From contig JACVRA010000425.1 in NCBI GenBank assembly GCA_019828545.1, positions 1 through 61,891 on the forward strand: a stretch of 61,891 bases of DNA. Direction: 5' to 3'. Shown here in pieces: positions 22,544 to 33,674 of this stretch (positions within the stretch are counted from its first letter, which is position 1; the number at the start of each line of letters is the position of its first letter). The position numbers were made by a program, and so were the translations under genes. A model generated the notes under the pieces. It had not been told where the DNA came from, did not search any database, and worked only from the letters and a program-made list of their open reading frames with translations. This DNA comes from Paracamarosporium sp. OC-R06-R3. Lineage: Eukaryota; Ascomycota; Dothideomycetes; Pleosporales; Didymosphaeriaceae.

Positions 22544-23628
22544 ATGAGCTTCGACGAAAATCGATGGTACCATATGTACCTCGGCGACAGCGATGGCGAA
22601 TCTTTTATGGGATCGCAATTAGTCTTTGGAGACCCGGACTACGAAGATACAACTAAGCACAACACAACGACAGGTACTTGTTTCAAAACTACGAACCACA
22701 TCAAGGATAAGAACGAACCCTCACAAAAATGGCAACTCATTAAAATCGACCTGGAATATTACGTTTTGAGGACAGAGGCCTCAGGCCCACACGGCTATCT
22801 GGCCACAACCCATAGACCGGATCGGTTGAACCTGACAAGCCGTGCGTTGGGGCGCATGGTCAGAGATAATGTTTCAGACGACTCGGTGTACTGGAAACTC
22901 AATGGATGGCGCGACAATACGTTCTTTCTCACAAACAAGGCGAATGGGACGGATTATCTCTTAGAAATCGGTGGTGAGCGTGACGGCGATGATGGTACGG
23001 AAGCGCATATGTCACCAGACATGACAAAGGAGGACAGAAGACGGTGGTCTATCAAGGCTATTGGACCGGTAGATGGCAAAGACATTGGGAAGATCGATAA
23101 TACAGAATTCTCGCGATCTGCGATAAGCGTAAGTAGAACACAAGTGGAGAGGCTTTCGTGACGCTGATATATGCATAGTTGCCGGCCACGACATCAAGCT
23201 CAACGTCTCCCTCCGCCACGTCGACTTCCTCGAATCCCTCAAACACCTCGAACACCTCGAACGCCTCGAATACCTCTAGTTCTCCATCGCCCGGTGGCCT
23301 CAGCACAGGTGCCAAAGCTGGCATTGGTGCCGGCATCGGTGTTGCGGCGCTAATTGTACTTGTTGTGCTAGGCCTTTTCCTTTTCCAAAGGCGAAAACGA
23401 CGCGCTACATTACCCACTAAAGAACTGAGCCCCAACATACAAGAGTACAGCGACGAATTTAGTGAAGGCGCAGCGACAAAGTATAGACATATTGGGGTCG
23501 CTCAGAAACCAGAGCTTGACTCAGATACACATAGAGCTGAGCTGCCGCTTGTGCACCCGCAGCCGGCTGAATTGCCTGGGGGAGAAATGCGGAGACAAGA
23601 GTTGTCTGGTGGCCATTCGCCCCAGTAG
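22544..23628 (+). CDS. lectin-like (beta-trefoil-like) one-pass membrane protein without signal peptide
   Basis: Exons are 22544-23128 and 23179-23628 (phase 0), giving 344 residues. The start ATG 22544 is the only good one near the domain start. Residues 1-195 form a soluble domain with three spaced Trp motifs (QKWQLIKI, VYWKLNGW, RRWSIKAI), each following hydrophobic strands. This is consistent with a ricin-B/QxW-like beta-trefoil, although the identity is an inference. The second exon encodes a Ser/Thr/Asn-rich linker with repeated S-N-T units, a Gly-Ala-Ile-Val membrane helix (about 245-270), a basic stop-transfer FQRRKRR and an acidic-to-polar tail of about 70 residues. The layout is that of fungal surface sensors, but the N terminus has no signal peptide. 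Either a leader exon is missing or the membrane helix acts as signal-anchor. Confidence 0.75.
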
Positions 23629-24922
23629 CAACCTAGGGCAGACTGAACTGAGAAGTTCGGTCGCTATATATAAGGGGCACCAAAGACAATAAGACACAAA
23701 GTGTATGGCAGGAAGGTATAAAAAAATAAGGAGTTGACGAAATACAGACCTAGAGACTAACGTGTTCTACTAGCTAGTCGGCCACACCAACTAATCGGAC
23801 TACTGCACTTAGGCACGGAACATCTTAACGCTAAACACTTCATTTATGGGGTATTTCAATGCGGAATTTTATACGAAGATAGTTTACTACTATTTACATC
23901 TTTCCAGGCACTATTAATAAGAATATAAAAGGAACTGACAAACAAATTGTCCTTATACCCTTCTTGTTCGACTCCCACATGTAGCATTTTAAAAATCAAT
24001 TTTGCGGATTACATTGAAATAGGATCCAATCGATTCCTGCTAGATGGCTAATGAATGCCTGATCTCTGAGAATATCAACATCTAGGAACTATTTCGCTCA
24101 TTGTTCGTACGCAGTACGGATCAGATAAGGANNNNNNNNNNNNNNNNNNNNNNNNNNNNNNNNNNNNNNNNNNNNNNNNNNNNNNNNNNNNNNNNNNNNN
24201 NNNNNNNNNNNNNNNNNNNNNNNNNNNNNNNNNNNNNNAATGCTCAGCTAGCTAGAGTCCATTCAACACTCATAATAATAAGCGATGATTAGACTCGGTT
24301 TCATGCTGGAGGCTGAGATGACATCTCATAACAGCAGCAAGAAATGTCTTACTCTTGGAGCGAGTCAAGTTCTTGTCTACGGAGCTTAAAGCCGCTAAAT
24401 TTAGAGAAATGCCCTCTTTGCATGTATGACAACACACTCACAATCAGGCATTAAGCCTAAGAGCATGTGCATACAGCCATAACACTGGTCAGGAGGGAGT
24501 GGCTAACTCAATTTTAGCTCAACGGTCCCTCTGGCGTCTTGAAAAGTGTAAGACCGGAGAGACACTCACAAGTCGTCGTTAAGATTCCATGAGATTGAAG
24601 TACCTACCTCTTCAGGTATTCCTGTCTCAGATACAGGGTGACGCGATGTGTAACAAACCCGTTACATTAAAGCCAATGACCATATCAATCCAAAGCCACA
24701 AGTAGGGTCCAAACCTAAATTGAGCAAACACTATCTCGATCGTAAAGATACATCCCAATTGCGAGGAAGCGCTATCCTCTTTCGTAGTCGAGGCTCAAGC
24801 TTATACGTATTCGTCGTAAGTGAGGTATGATTGTTGCATTCTACTAATTTATATCGTACCTTTGTATCCTAGAGTGACGACCAGCGCATAATTCCGTTCC
24901 TGTTTGTGGCCCACAATGAACT
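23629..24922. other. AT-rich gene-free stretch around an assembly gap
   Basis: No gene supported. A short segment near 23776-23792 (AGTCGGCCACACCAACT) resembles the transposon-like terminal sequence at 61741-61761 (AGTCGGCCACCCCACCAACT). Together with the adjacent gap this suggests that transposon debris was hard to assemble. Confidence 0.45.
24132..24238. other. assembly gap (about 107 Ns)
   Basis: Run of undetermined bases. Both flanks are AT-rich noncoding sequence, so no gene is visibly cut. Confidence 0.99.
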
Positions 24923-24929
24923 TATAAAG
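24923..24929 (+). promoter_or_regulatory. TATA-like box of the GH25-like gene
   Basis: TATAAAG lies about 80 bases before ATG 25006, followed by an A/C-rich leader. Confidence 0.4.
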
Positions 24930-25005
24930 ACCCTAGAGTATCTACCAGCCAGTCCTTCCTACAGAGTTTCACCACCAACAAAGACCACCCAACAAGGTTC
25001 TCGCA

Positions 25006-25686
25006 ATGAAGATCGTTGACTACATCCCTTTCCTCGCCACCCTCACCAGCAGAGGCCCCCTTGTAAGTCGTACCATTCAAGGCCTCGACATTTCCCACAA
25101 CCAAAACGACCCCAACCTCACCGAAGCCCACACCGTCGGCCTCTCCTTCGTCTACGTCAAAACAACCGAAGGCTCAACGTACGTCGACCCGAAATTCTCC
25201 AAGCACTACCAAGAAGCAACAGACGCTCTGTTCGTCCGCGGCGGGTACCACGTTGCGCGCACAGAGCTTACCGACGGGCCCACGCAGGCCCGATTCTTTC
25301 TGTCTCATGGCGGTGGGTGGAGTGCTGATGGAAAGACTCTTCCCGGTCTCCTTTCTATTGGGATGGAAGGCCATTGCGATGGTTTGACGATCAAGGAGAC
25401 ACAGGAGTGGATCAAGGGGTTTGTGGACACGTACGAAGAGGCGACGAAGCGCGCTCCGATGATTGGAACGACCAACGGCTGGTGGGTACAGTGCACGGGG
25501 AATACGCGTGAGTTCAACAAGAAGAGTGCATTGTTGTTGGCGAACTGGGGGGATAGTGCGGGTATGATTCCTGGAGGGTGGCAGTTTGCGACTATTTGGC
25601 AGTACAAACAGGGTGGCGCTTGGGGCGGCAATAGTAACATCTTCAATGGGGATGCGGATGCGTTGAAGCAGTTGGTGGATGGGTAA
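25006..25686 (+). CDS. GH25-type (Ch-type lysozyme/muramidase-like) protein with altered D-x-E motif
   Basis: Single exon, 226 residues. The fold is recognised from IQGLDISHNQ at the start (G-x-D-x-S-x-x-Q), SFVYVKTTEGSTYVDPKF, a YHVAR strand, TNGWWVQC and the late ATIWQYKQGG strand. Family members cleave bacterial peptidoglycan. In active members a D-x-E pair on the fourth strand is catalytic. Here the site reads LLSIGMEGHCDGL: the Glu is kept, the first Asp is Gly, and the following Y-N-x-x-G loop is shortened. Activity is therefore doubtful and the protein may bind rather than cut. The N terminus (MKIVDYIPFLATLTSRG) is a poor signal peptide. A perfect GTAAGT donor-like hexamer sits inside the reading frame near 25062 but I find no matching acceptor that improves the protein. 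Confidence 0.82.
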   Translation: MKIVDYIPFLATLTSRGPLVSRTIQGLDISHNQNDPNLTEAHTVGLSFVYVKTTEGSTYVDPKFSKHYQEATDALFVRGGYHVARTELTDGPTQARFFLSHGGGWSADGKTLPGLLSIGMEGHCDGLTIKETQEWIKGFVDTYEEATKRAPMIGTTNGWWVQCTGNTREFNKKSALLLANWGDSAGMIPGGWQFATIWQYKQGGAWGGNSNIFNGDADALKQLVDG

Positions 25687-26290
25687 GCAGAGGTTATCTG
25701 CGTAAAGCGAACTATGAGTCTTCTTCTACTTCGGCGATACTGTTTTGTCTTGAATTATATTCTCTTCTTAGTTATAGCGTTACCAGAAATGTCGATCAAC
25801 TATTTCGCGGGGAATAACAGAACAGAGTACCTGTCAGGTTGTGTATTGATATATTTTTACCGATCAATAATACGTAGCTCTATCGACTGAACGATGGACG
25901 CTAAGTGTAGGTACTCATCGGGGTTTTAGAGTTCTCGTGTCTAAGCACACTCTGAACTCACGACCTTAGCATGCTCATGATGATGAACGCTCACTGAGGA
26001 GAGTGAAGCTGAAGCTCAAGAGCATTGACTGCTGAGACCCATCCATCCTACATAAAACAGCTCGACATGATGGAAGTGATTCACTCAAAGACATTGAGTG
26101 ACCCTCATTGATGGCGCCGGTCTCAAAGGTAAAGTGACTTAGTGAGATATCCAACAAGGGCGAGGAAAAAATAATAAATAGTTTTTTGTCAGCATGCCTA
26201 TCATGTACGATTTAATGTTAGTTACGTTCGAACATTACTTGACTTGTAAACAAGACAAATACTTTTTATTAAAAGCGAACACACGACACA
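25687..26290. other. convergent spacer
   Basis: 3' ends of the GH25-like and MFS genes face each other; no gene seen. An imperfect inverted structure around repeated CACTGAG/CTCAGTG-like words occurs near 25990-26140. Confidence 0.4.
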
Positions 26291-27835
26291 TTAAGCATGA
26301 CCCCGCTCTTCATCCTTACTCTTCCTCCCATCCCAACTACTCGTCTCACTATCTGTATCACCCAACAGTCCATCCCAAGCGGCCTCATCCACACTATCTC
26401 TCTCCATATCCCCTTCATCCCCTTTATTCCCGCCCACCTTAACGTTGACAAACAGCACCCACAGTCCCACGTCGTACGTAACCCTACATATCCCCGTTGC
26501 CACAAAGGCAGCGAAGAACTTGTCGTTACCAGCTAATATGCCAGTGATGGAAGGCCCAACACTATTCGCAAACATCCGCACCATGTACGTGATACCCATG
26601 ACCCCTGTTCGTTCCTCGGGCCTCACGACGGCGGCAATGAAGGCTGCGCGGGGCGCTTGATCCATACTGTTCAGTGCTGCGCGGAAAAGTAACAAAGCTA
26701 CAGTCCAGCCTACAGAGCTCGGGAGCGGGATGAAAGCACTTGCAATAGACGAAGGAAGGTGTGTGAAAACCATTGTGTTGATCAGGCCGATGTGTTTGGA
26801 CAACGGTCCCGCGAAGATGGAGGACACCGCGCAGAGGAATTGCGAAGCGGAAGTTATGTCGCCAAGTGTAGACTTGGACAGGTGAAATTTTTGGTCGACG
26901 TAGTAGTTCATGAGGGAGTAGGGCGTCATGCCGTCAGCGAGGGAGTCGATTGCGAGGAGAATCCAGAGTTTATACATAATACTCCTTGTCGGTTTGGAAA
27001 TCTGCGAGAAGTAGGACTGCTTTGACTTCGCGGCAACGCGGATGTTAGGCCTTTGCGATTCGGAAGAATGCGAATGTCCGTCAGTGGTAGGCGTCATAGC
27101 CTCTAGAAGCACCTCTTCCTCTTCGCCATCTCTGCGAGCGATACTTCGCCCGCGTTCTTGCATCTCTTTACTCTTCTCGCCCGCAATCTCACACCTCTTA
27201 CTCAATCCCAAACACAGAATGCATCCTACGACCCCAAAAGCTGCATACATCCAGAACAGGATATGATAAGCCCTCTTCACATCTCCACTACTCTTTTCGA
27301 TCCAGGATACGACTCTTCCAGCGACCTCTGTTCCCACCGCGCCTGCCATTGTCGTCGCAGTAACGTACCAAGCCAGCACATCGCTCCTAGTCTGCTCATC
27401 GGTCAACCCACTCAACACACTTTCTTCCACCGCACGGAATGGCCCTGCATCGCCTCCCGTTACACTGATAACGCCAACCACCGCCGCACCGAGCAACACC
27501 CAAAAATTCTCGGAAAGGGCGAAAGCGATACCGGAAAGGACCATCATGACAGATCCGAAGAGGAGGGTGCGGCGTCGGCCGAGCTTGTCAGCAACAAGGG
27601 TGAGGAGGAGAGAGAGGACGACGTCGCCGAGGAGCGTCAGTGTCATGAAGACACCGATGCGGGAGTCGGGAAAGTTGAGTGAGGCGAAGAACAGGGCGAG
27701 AATGATGGAGGGAATACCGGCAGAGAACATGCGGAGACTGCGGAGGGTGATGATGAGGTAGGCATCTGTTCCTGTCGCGTGAAGGGAGTACACGCCCAGG
27801 AAACGCGCAAAGCGTGAGAGTACTGTTGGAGCCAT
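26291..27835 (-). CDS. major facilitator superfamily transporter
   Basis: Polytopic plasma- or organelle-membrane transporter, 514 residues in one exon. Eleven to twelve hydrophobic segments are visible in two halves, separated by a long polar loop (about 215-275) containing Lys/Glu-rich and SHSSESQ stretches. The loop 2-3 signature LVADKLGRRR is the MFS motif A. A G-G-D-A-G-P segment in helix 5 is followed by an E-E-S-V-L-S motif. The C-terminal tail is acidic. The N terminus is direct (MAPTVLSRFARFLGVYSL) and needs no alternative start. The substrate is not predictable. The convergent neighbour is the GH25-like gene. Confidence 0.88.
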   Translation of the reverse strand: MAPTVLSRFARFLGVYSLHATGTDAYLIITLRSLRMFSAGIPSIILALFFASLNFPDSRIGVFMTLTLLGDVVLSLLLTLVADKLGRRRTLLFGSVMMVLSGIAFALSENFWVLLGAAVVGVISVTGGDAGPFRAVEESVLSGLTDEQTRSDVLAWYVTATTMAGAVGTEVAGRVVSWIEKSSGDVKRAYHILFWMYAAFGVVGCILCLGLSKRCEIAGEKSKEMQERGRSIARRDGEEEEVLLEAMTPTTDGHSHSSESQRPNIRVAAKSKQSYFSQISKPTRSIMYKLWILLAIDSLADGMTPYSLMNYYVDQKFHLSKSTLGDITSASQFLCAVSSIFAGPLSKHIGLINTMVFTHLPSSIASAFIPLPSSVGWTVALLLFRAALNSMDQAPRAAFIAAVVRPEERTGVMGITYMVRMFANSVGPSITGILAGNDKFFAAFVATGICRVTYDVGLWVLFVNVKVGGNKGDEGDMERDSVDEAAWDGLLGDTDSETSSWDGRKSKDEERGHA

Positions 27836-28343
27836 TGTGCTTCCAGCAGCTTATTTTTGATAAAACGGCGACGTAGATTTCGATCCCAAGATTACACTGA
27901 ATGCCCGCTCGTCGGGCACAGCAACGCTATCTCATGCGAACAAAAGTGTGGAGGTTGAGGTGAGAAGAAAACTGAGAAGAAAACTGAGAAGAGTCGTTGT
28001 CAAATCGCCCTCTGCACGGCCGGCCGCGGATTCCCTCCAAGCTTTCACTACTGCACCTACTAACGTGCATTCTGACCGCCTCTATTCGCGGTGCCGTGCA
28101 TCCAACTGCAGGCATCTGGGGCGAGGCGTTAAATCCGGAGCCGAGCGTCTTTTTCCGGGGACAAAATGGGTCGCGTGCGAGGTCGGAGTCATTGTCAGAA
28201 CCGAAATACCCCACTATCCGATGTCGTCATGGGGCGGGATTATTAGACAAGAGATCAACAATAATTATACACAGAACCAAGAAGTATGGGTAAGAACAGG
28301 CCTTCGCTGTATATGCTCAGGATATCAACGCACTATCGTCGCG
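27836..28343. other. spacer between MFS and FAN1 genes
   Basis: Contains three near-identical copies of a 12-base unit (GAGAAGAAAACT) at about 27961-27995. No gene is supported; a long plus-strand frame here is the antisense shadow of FAN1 extended into the spacer. Confidence 0.5.
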
Positions 28344-30977
28344 TCAAGTAGCGCGTACCTCTTTAGCAACGGCAGCGCAAAGCTCGACTTGCACACCAGC
28401 TCCAGACAGTACATGTATCCAAAGCCTCTGCGTATCGCTCAAGCGATCGTTCTCGCTTTTAACCTCTGCAAACTTCACCTCGCCTTTCTTTGCCTTGCTG
28501 TTTTCCTCGTCTGCCACTTTCCAAAGAAAAAGGTCAGGCACACCGCCTCCTCGTTGGCCGTACTCTTGTGCCATGACTTTGCAGATAGTCGCCAACGCCT
28601 CCCCATCGAAACAGGTAGCTATTTCGACAAGGTCCGCAATGCCATATGTCCAGTCGAGACCCACAACACAAGTACGACGCTCATGATGCACATCATAAAC
28701 GCCTTGGATGATGGTCGGGGCATCGCCGTTTGATATCTCGTTTAATCGTGCATTGATCTCACTAATGCGCGATGGATAGAACGCATCTGTGTGTAGATCC
28801 AACGGACATGTTTGGTACGGCGTCTGAAAAACGTTGGGTATGTAGATGAACATAATGTCGAAGAAGAGATATGCGAATAATGTGCGTACAATCCCTCCCT
28901 CGCTATGAAATCCCTTCCAACCTTGATTGCGGTAATGGGAGAGACACATGGCTTCCACACTGCATTCGCCGTCTTCTCGTGGATCAATCCATATTGTTTT
29001 TGCTCCTCGCCTCCCAAAACTAGTAAGCGAGGAGCTATCATGTTTTCGTAGAAGCGGAATTTGACGTTCGATACGAATGCCTTCGAAAGCAACCTCCACA
29101 GGCTTTGTCAGACGCACATGTGAGAAATCGTGCTGCGCTCTTTTGGCCGTCTTGAGACTCTTTTCAAGCTTCGTGATTCGCTTTTGCAGATCATAATGAT
29201 GTATGATATGTACGAGATTGTCCTGTAACCCTTCTTCGCAAGTCTGAAGTGCAATGCGCCTCCAGTGTTTCTTCTGCGCATCGTGGCTACGACCTTCCGC
29301 ATCAGTCAACGCGCCCAAGTAGTGCTCCTCTAATAGTGCCTTTCGCTGGTACCACGCTCCTCGCCGAGAGTGGTGGAAGAGGCGTTGCTGTAAAAGCTCT
29401 GTGATCAACTTGTGTTCACGCTTGTGTTCTTTTCGCCGGGCCAGGACAGCCATAGCTTTGTGAATAATGCGTGTATATACCCATGCAGGCGAGAGACGAC
29501 GCAAGTATGCGCCTTCACCGCTTTGGTAAACACCATCCTCTTTTTGCTGCTCTTCTTGCAGAAGTGCTTTCCAGCGTGGATATACCTCTTCGAATACGTC
29601 AATGATCTCTTGATAACCAGCTTCAGTCACTCTCCCGTTGAATTCTAATATATTGTCGATGCGAAATTGCGTACGTATTGATGCCTCGAATTCAAGGAGC
29701 AAGGAGCGCGACGAGAAGATGTTGGCGGAGCGGGAGACGATGTACTCTGGGAAGTTACGACGCGCAATTTTCGCTAAGATGATGGTCGTTAGTGACTTCT
29801 CTGTCCACTCCGTGGAACGGTAGAAGACTAGGTGTACACGCTCGAAGAGCTTGAGTGGTGCTAATGAAAGACGAATGCAAGGGCCCGTCTCGTTCAAGAT
29901 CTTCCGAGTAAAATGTGCGTCCCGATTTGCATCAGACGAGAAGTCCTCTACAGGCTCACTATCAGGCGTTTCCAACCCAGACATAGACGATCGCCGTGAA
30001 GTTTCTGTATCTGAACGCTTCAAGCCGACGAAGCCTAACCCTACTTGCCGTCGGCTCGTCCGTCGCAGAGCGTTGACCAGGTCCTTCTTGTTCTTGCCTT
30101 GAACCTTTGCTTCCTTCGCAAGTGCTCTGAGTTCATCGAGCTTCAACAACGATGATGCCTGTTCAAGGGTCGTGATCTCTTCCTCAGATCGATCCGCGAA
30201 TGTGAACGAAGGGGCTAGCATCGTGCCCGTTGGTGCTTCCAGCTCGCCAGGGTGCACTTCCACCGACGAGGAGGCTGCAGGGAGGTCGAATGTTCGCTGC
30301 AATGTTTCTATTGCAATATCGAGATTCGAGATGTCGCTGTGGTAACCGATGTCCTTGATCCGATGCCACGCCGACGTCTTGCGCAAGAAAAAGCGCACGT
30401 ATCTAGATGACAGAGCTTTAGCAGAAGTAAAAATAGTTTACCCTTGCCGCAGGGAGCCATACAGATACTGAGCTTCGTAGTCCAAGCCTCTCCATATCCT
30501 AAACACTTCCATCTCAGCCTCGTTGAACAGATGGCTCTCCTCGTCGAGTACAGTGTCCAATGCCAGATTGAAGGCATCCACATATATCGAACTTTTCCCC
30601 CGTATCCAACTTCTGTCTTTTAATCGCTCCTCTGTATCCTCCCTTTTTTCACTTTGCGATGCCATGAAGGCTTCGTATTCCTCGATCGCCTCTGCATCGC
30701 TTTTAACAGGCGGCAGTGCACTCTCCAGGTCCGTTTTATGTGGTTCGCTAGCCTCTTCTATCGATCCGTCGCCATCCTCAACGTCTGAATCTGGTATCTC
30801 GCGGTTCACATGCTTCGCAGCCTTTCGTGGGCTTCGTTTCTTTGAGGGTGAGGCGTCGAGTTTCTGCTTCTTCGGTGGTGGTTCGTTGACGTCATCGAGC
30901 TTCGCGGGTTTGGATTGTGTGATAAAACGTGTGATCATCTGGTTATGCTTCGAGAGGCTGCTTGGGTTGAGTGCCAT
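28344..30977 (-). CDS. FAN1: Fanconi-associated nuclease 1 (FAN1) homologue, VRR-NUC domain
   Basis: Structure-specific 5' flap endo/exonuclease for interstrand crosslink repair in the nucleus. Exons are 30977-30442 and 30402-28344 (phase 2), giving 864 residues. The N terminus has a Lys/Pro-rich nuclear-targeting stretch (PPPKKQKL, KKRSPRKAAK) and an acidic segment. A SAP-like helix pair (SLLKLDELRALAKEAKV) lies near residue 260 and precedes the DNA-binding and TPR-like helices. The C-terminal VRR-NUC nuclease shows the conserved Glu in FHSEGG, then GGGVPDLFLW (catalytic Asp) and AEVKSENDRLSDTQRLW (catalytic E-x-K). All nuclease residues are intact. No UBZ zinc finger is visible, as expected for fungal homologues. 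Length and order match fungal FAN1 proteins. Confidence 0.93.
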
Positions 30978-31964
30978 TGTCGCAGTCGAAATGGCAGCCC
31001 CGCGATGGCAACGAAGCCAACCTGGCGCCGAGCATGCACCCTTGTAGGAACGCGCCCGCTACAACGCGCGGTCACGAGGTCGCGCTAATCCCACCTGGGC
31101 GCTGGACAGAAGAGCTCGACGTGGATATCGAACATAAAGGTCCACCGGTTTGATGCAATCTCAATCTTGTCTTGAATACTTTAAGATTATTTAGTCTAGC
31201 CTGCGTCAAGGCAGAGTATCCTGACTCTTATCTCGGGAGTGCACCTGTCTTTTAGTAGTCCTGTACCCTCCCTATACATTTTCTATCGTATCACTTTCCC
31301 ATGCATTCAGAAATTTAGTTACATCTCAGCAGATACGTTTGGATTTCGGCTTTTTCATGTATCTTCCACACCTTGTTCTTGTTCCAGCGTCCTTGCGTCT
31401 TACAGCACGCCTACTGAACCACTTGTTCACGTGTGGCGCTAATTCCAAGGTTTCGCCACTCAGTCCACCAACCTACAGGCGTCCCTGTCAGCCAACAATC
31501 CTTCCTCAACACAGCTTTTCGTTCATCCGCTGGATAAACGAAGGTGTTGCATATCAATATGACTCATAGGACTAGCAGCGTCACGGGTCTATGGCCCGAA
31601 AAGCTGAATGCCTCCGCCTTGAAGGTCAGCATACCTACTGTGTACCAGGTAAACCACCTATCTTTAGCCCCACAGCATCGCATATCTCGCCAACCTTGGC
31701 AACAAAATGCGATGTGCAGGGATGCCATGACGCAGCTGTGGCGGTGTGGGCAGGGTATGTTCAGCCTCCGCAACCTTTATTAAAGGCTATCGACTGGAAT
31801 ACTCGCCAAACACCGCCTTCCATAGGTTCGCTGTATCCTAGATTACATAGCCAATCATTGATTCTATACGCAAAGCGTCAAGCATATGTATATAGTTCCG
31901 TCTGGCGCAAGATAATCTGAGCTTCCCTGCACGTCGAGCCGTTCTCGTTCAAGCACACGCCAAC
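30978..31964. other. divergent promoter region between FAN1 and the membrane protein gene
   Basis: About 1 kb, no gene supported. Short frames at 31239-31920 overlap on both strands and have no recognisable content. Confidence 0.5.
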
Positions 31965-33400
31965 ATGTGGGAATTCACGACTGACGAATGGTCTGCATAT
32001 GAGAGCTTCGATTACTTCTGTTACCCGTTCAACAGCACGGACCTTCGGTATTGGAATGTGACTAGCTGGGACTACTGTGAATGCAACGCAACCTTTGCAG
32101 CGGATCCAGATATAGCAGGAATCGGTGTAAGTAGCTGCTCCGATTTACGATGAACGGCGTTCATTCATTCATACAGATGATAACGTCTTTCGCCGGCATG
32201 TCATTATTGACGCTCATTATTGCCCTTGTGGCGGCATACTACGACACCACCGTTCGTCAACGAGCGCGCCTGCTTGCTCTACTACAACTTTCCGCTATCA
32301 GTGAAGGCCAGCAGAAACCTACAATGTCTGAGATCGAGATGGGGGAGCTTCTTCGACCTCCGGAGGAGTCCAACGAGATCAAGTCTAATGATGCCGCACA
32401 GCTTGCCGAACAGAAACAGAAGATGTCCTTCGTTAAAACACTGCTTGGTAATTTGTGCGACTTGCAGCTTTTCACGGGACTTGCCATCGTCACTGCAGCC
32501 TTTGTGCAAGGCGAAAACCTGACCTTCTACCACCGTTCTCTCGTCAATGAATACTGGTGGCTCACGCTAAATTCCTTCTGGGCTTCTAGACAAGACGAGA
32601 TTTATGATGGAGAAACTCCTGGTGATCAAAGCGCTAATGCTTCTAGTCCTATAAGTACCGCTAGCCTTGGAACACCAAAGGCAATACTATCTCGCATAGA
32701 CAAGTTCTTCCGCGGAGAGGAACGTTTTCGCACCTGGCTGCGCCGCCTCTTGATATTTGGGTGTGTCACAGAGTTCCTGGTTTTCTATATTATCGGAATT
32801 CAGAAATTGCATCATGAACGAAACGCCACATCTTCGGGCAAATGCTTTATTTCGCACGATACGACCCCAGAGGATGCAGACTATCTGTGGTTGTCAGGCT
32901 TGATATTGTTCGACGTAGCTCTGATGGTCAGCTTGATCAACCGTACGAAACACATACTTTCTGCGACCTCGACATACCTACACAAAGGGGAAGACATACT
33001 TCTAAAAAGATGCATCCGCTTGTGGAAAAACGTTGCCGCTGCGACACAAGCAAGACAACCGGCACAGACGATAAAGGCCCTGCTTCTCACAGCAGTGCTC
33101 TCGGCTCTCACACTCTGTTATATTGCCATTGTCCAATTTCTAGCGATATGGTCATTCGGCTCTGGATTTTATATTGTCGAAGTAGCTTTCTACCTTGGCT
33201 TCTGGGCATGGTCTTTCTACGACATTGTCGATCTGAAGATCAGCAATACATATCTAATCACGGGCTCGGAAGTCTCATGGGGGTTTGGACAAGTGTATGC
33301 TGTCGCTACCATGGGTATCTTCGTGTTCAATTTGGTTGATGCAGCCAACAGTATGTTTGATACTACTATTGTCACACTGTTCATGCTAACCAAAGCATAG
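31965..33400 (+). CDS. fungal polytopic membrane protein of unknown function (about seven membrane segments)
   Basis: Exons are 31965-32126 and 32177-33400 (phase 0), giving 461 residues. The first exon encodes a short Cys- and Trp-rich ectodomain (CYPF, YCEC) with Asn-x-Ser/Thr sites. The intron is immediately followed by the first membrane helix. Hydrophobic segments begin with ITSFAGMSLLTLIIALV, GLAIVTAAFV, LLIFGCVTEFLVFYII, LWLSGLILFDVALMVSL, ALLLTAVLSALTLCYIA, VEVAFYLGFWAWSF and GQVYAVATMGIFVFNLV. A polar loop of about 60 residues after helix 1 and another after helix 2 (YYWWLTLNSFWASR-like segment at its start) are cytosolic-looking. The family recurs in ascomycetes but has no function that I know of. 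A seven-helix receptor-like topology is possible, not shown. Confidence 0.75.
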
Positions 33401-33674
33401 AAACTAAATTAAAATAGGGCTGGATTGTTTTACAAGCCATATTCTGTCCCCTTGTTTCTTGTTTCTCTCCCTTTTTTCCCCCCGAGTCTATACAGTTTAG
33501 CGAAATCCACCTGTACCGACACCGTCACCACTGTCTTCCTACAGCGATATGAATACCATCAACTTCTGGGGCCCAGACTACAATAGTACGAGCAAGACAC
33601 CGCTATTCGGCACACCTCCTCTCAGAGGTCGTCCAACGATCACCCAAAGTAATCTCCATCTCACCCAGTCAAAC

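Noticed and set aside
25062..25067. GTAAGT inside the GH25-like reading frame as an intron donor
   Set aside because: The frame stays open and matches the domain across this point; no acceptor gives a better N terminus.
27948..28733. Plus-strand frame of 261 codons
   Set aside because: Mostly antisense to the last exon of FAN1, which has intact nuclease motifs; no domain in this frame.
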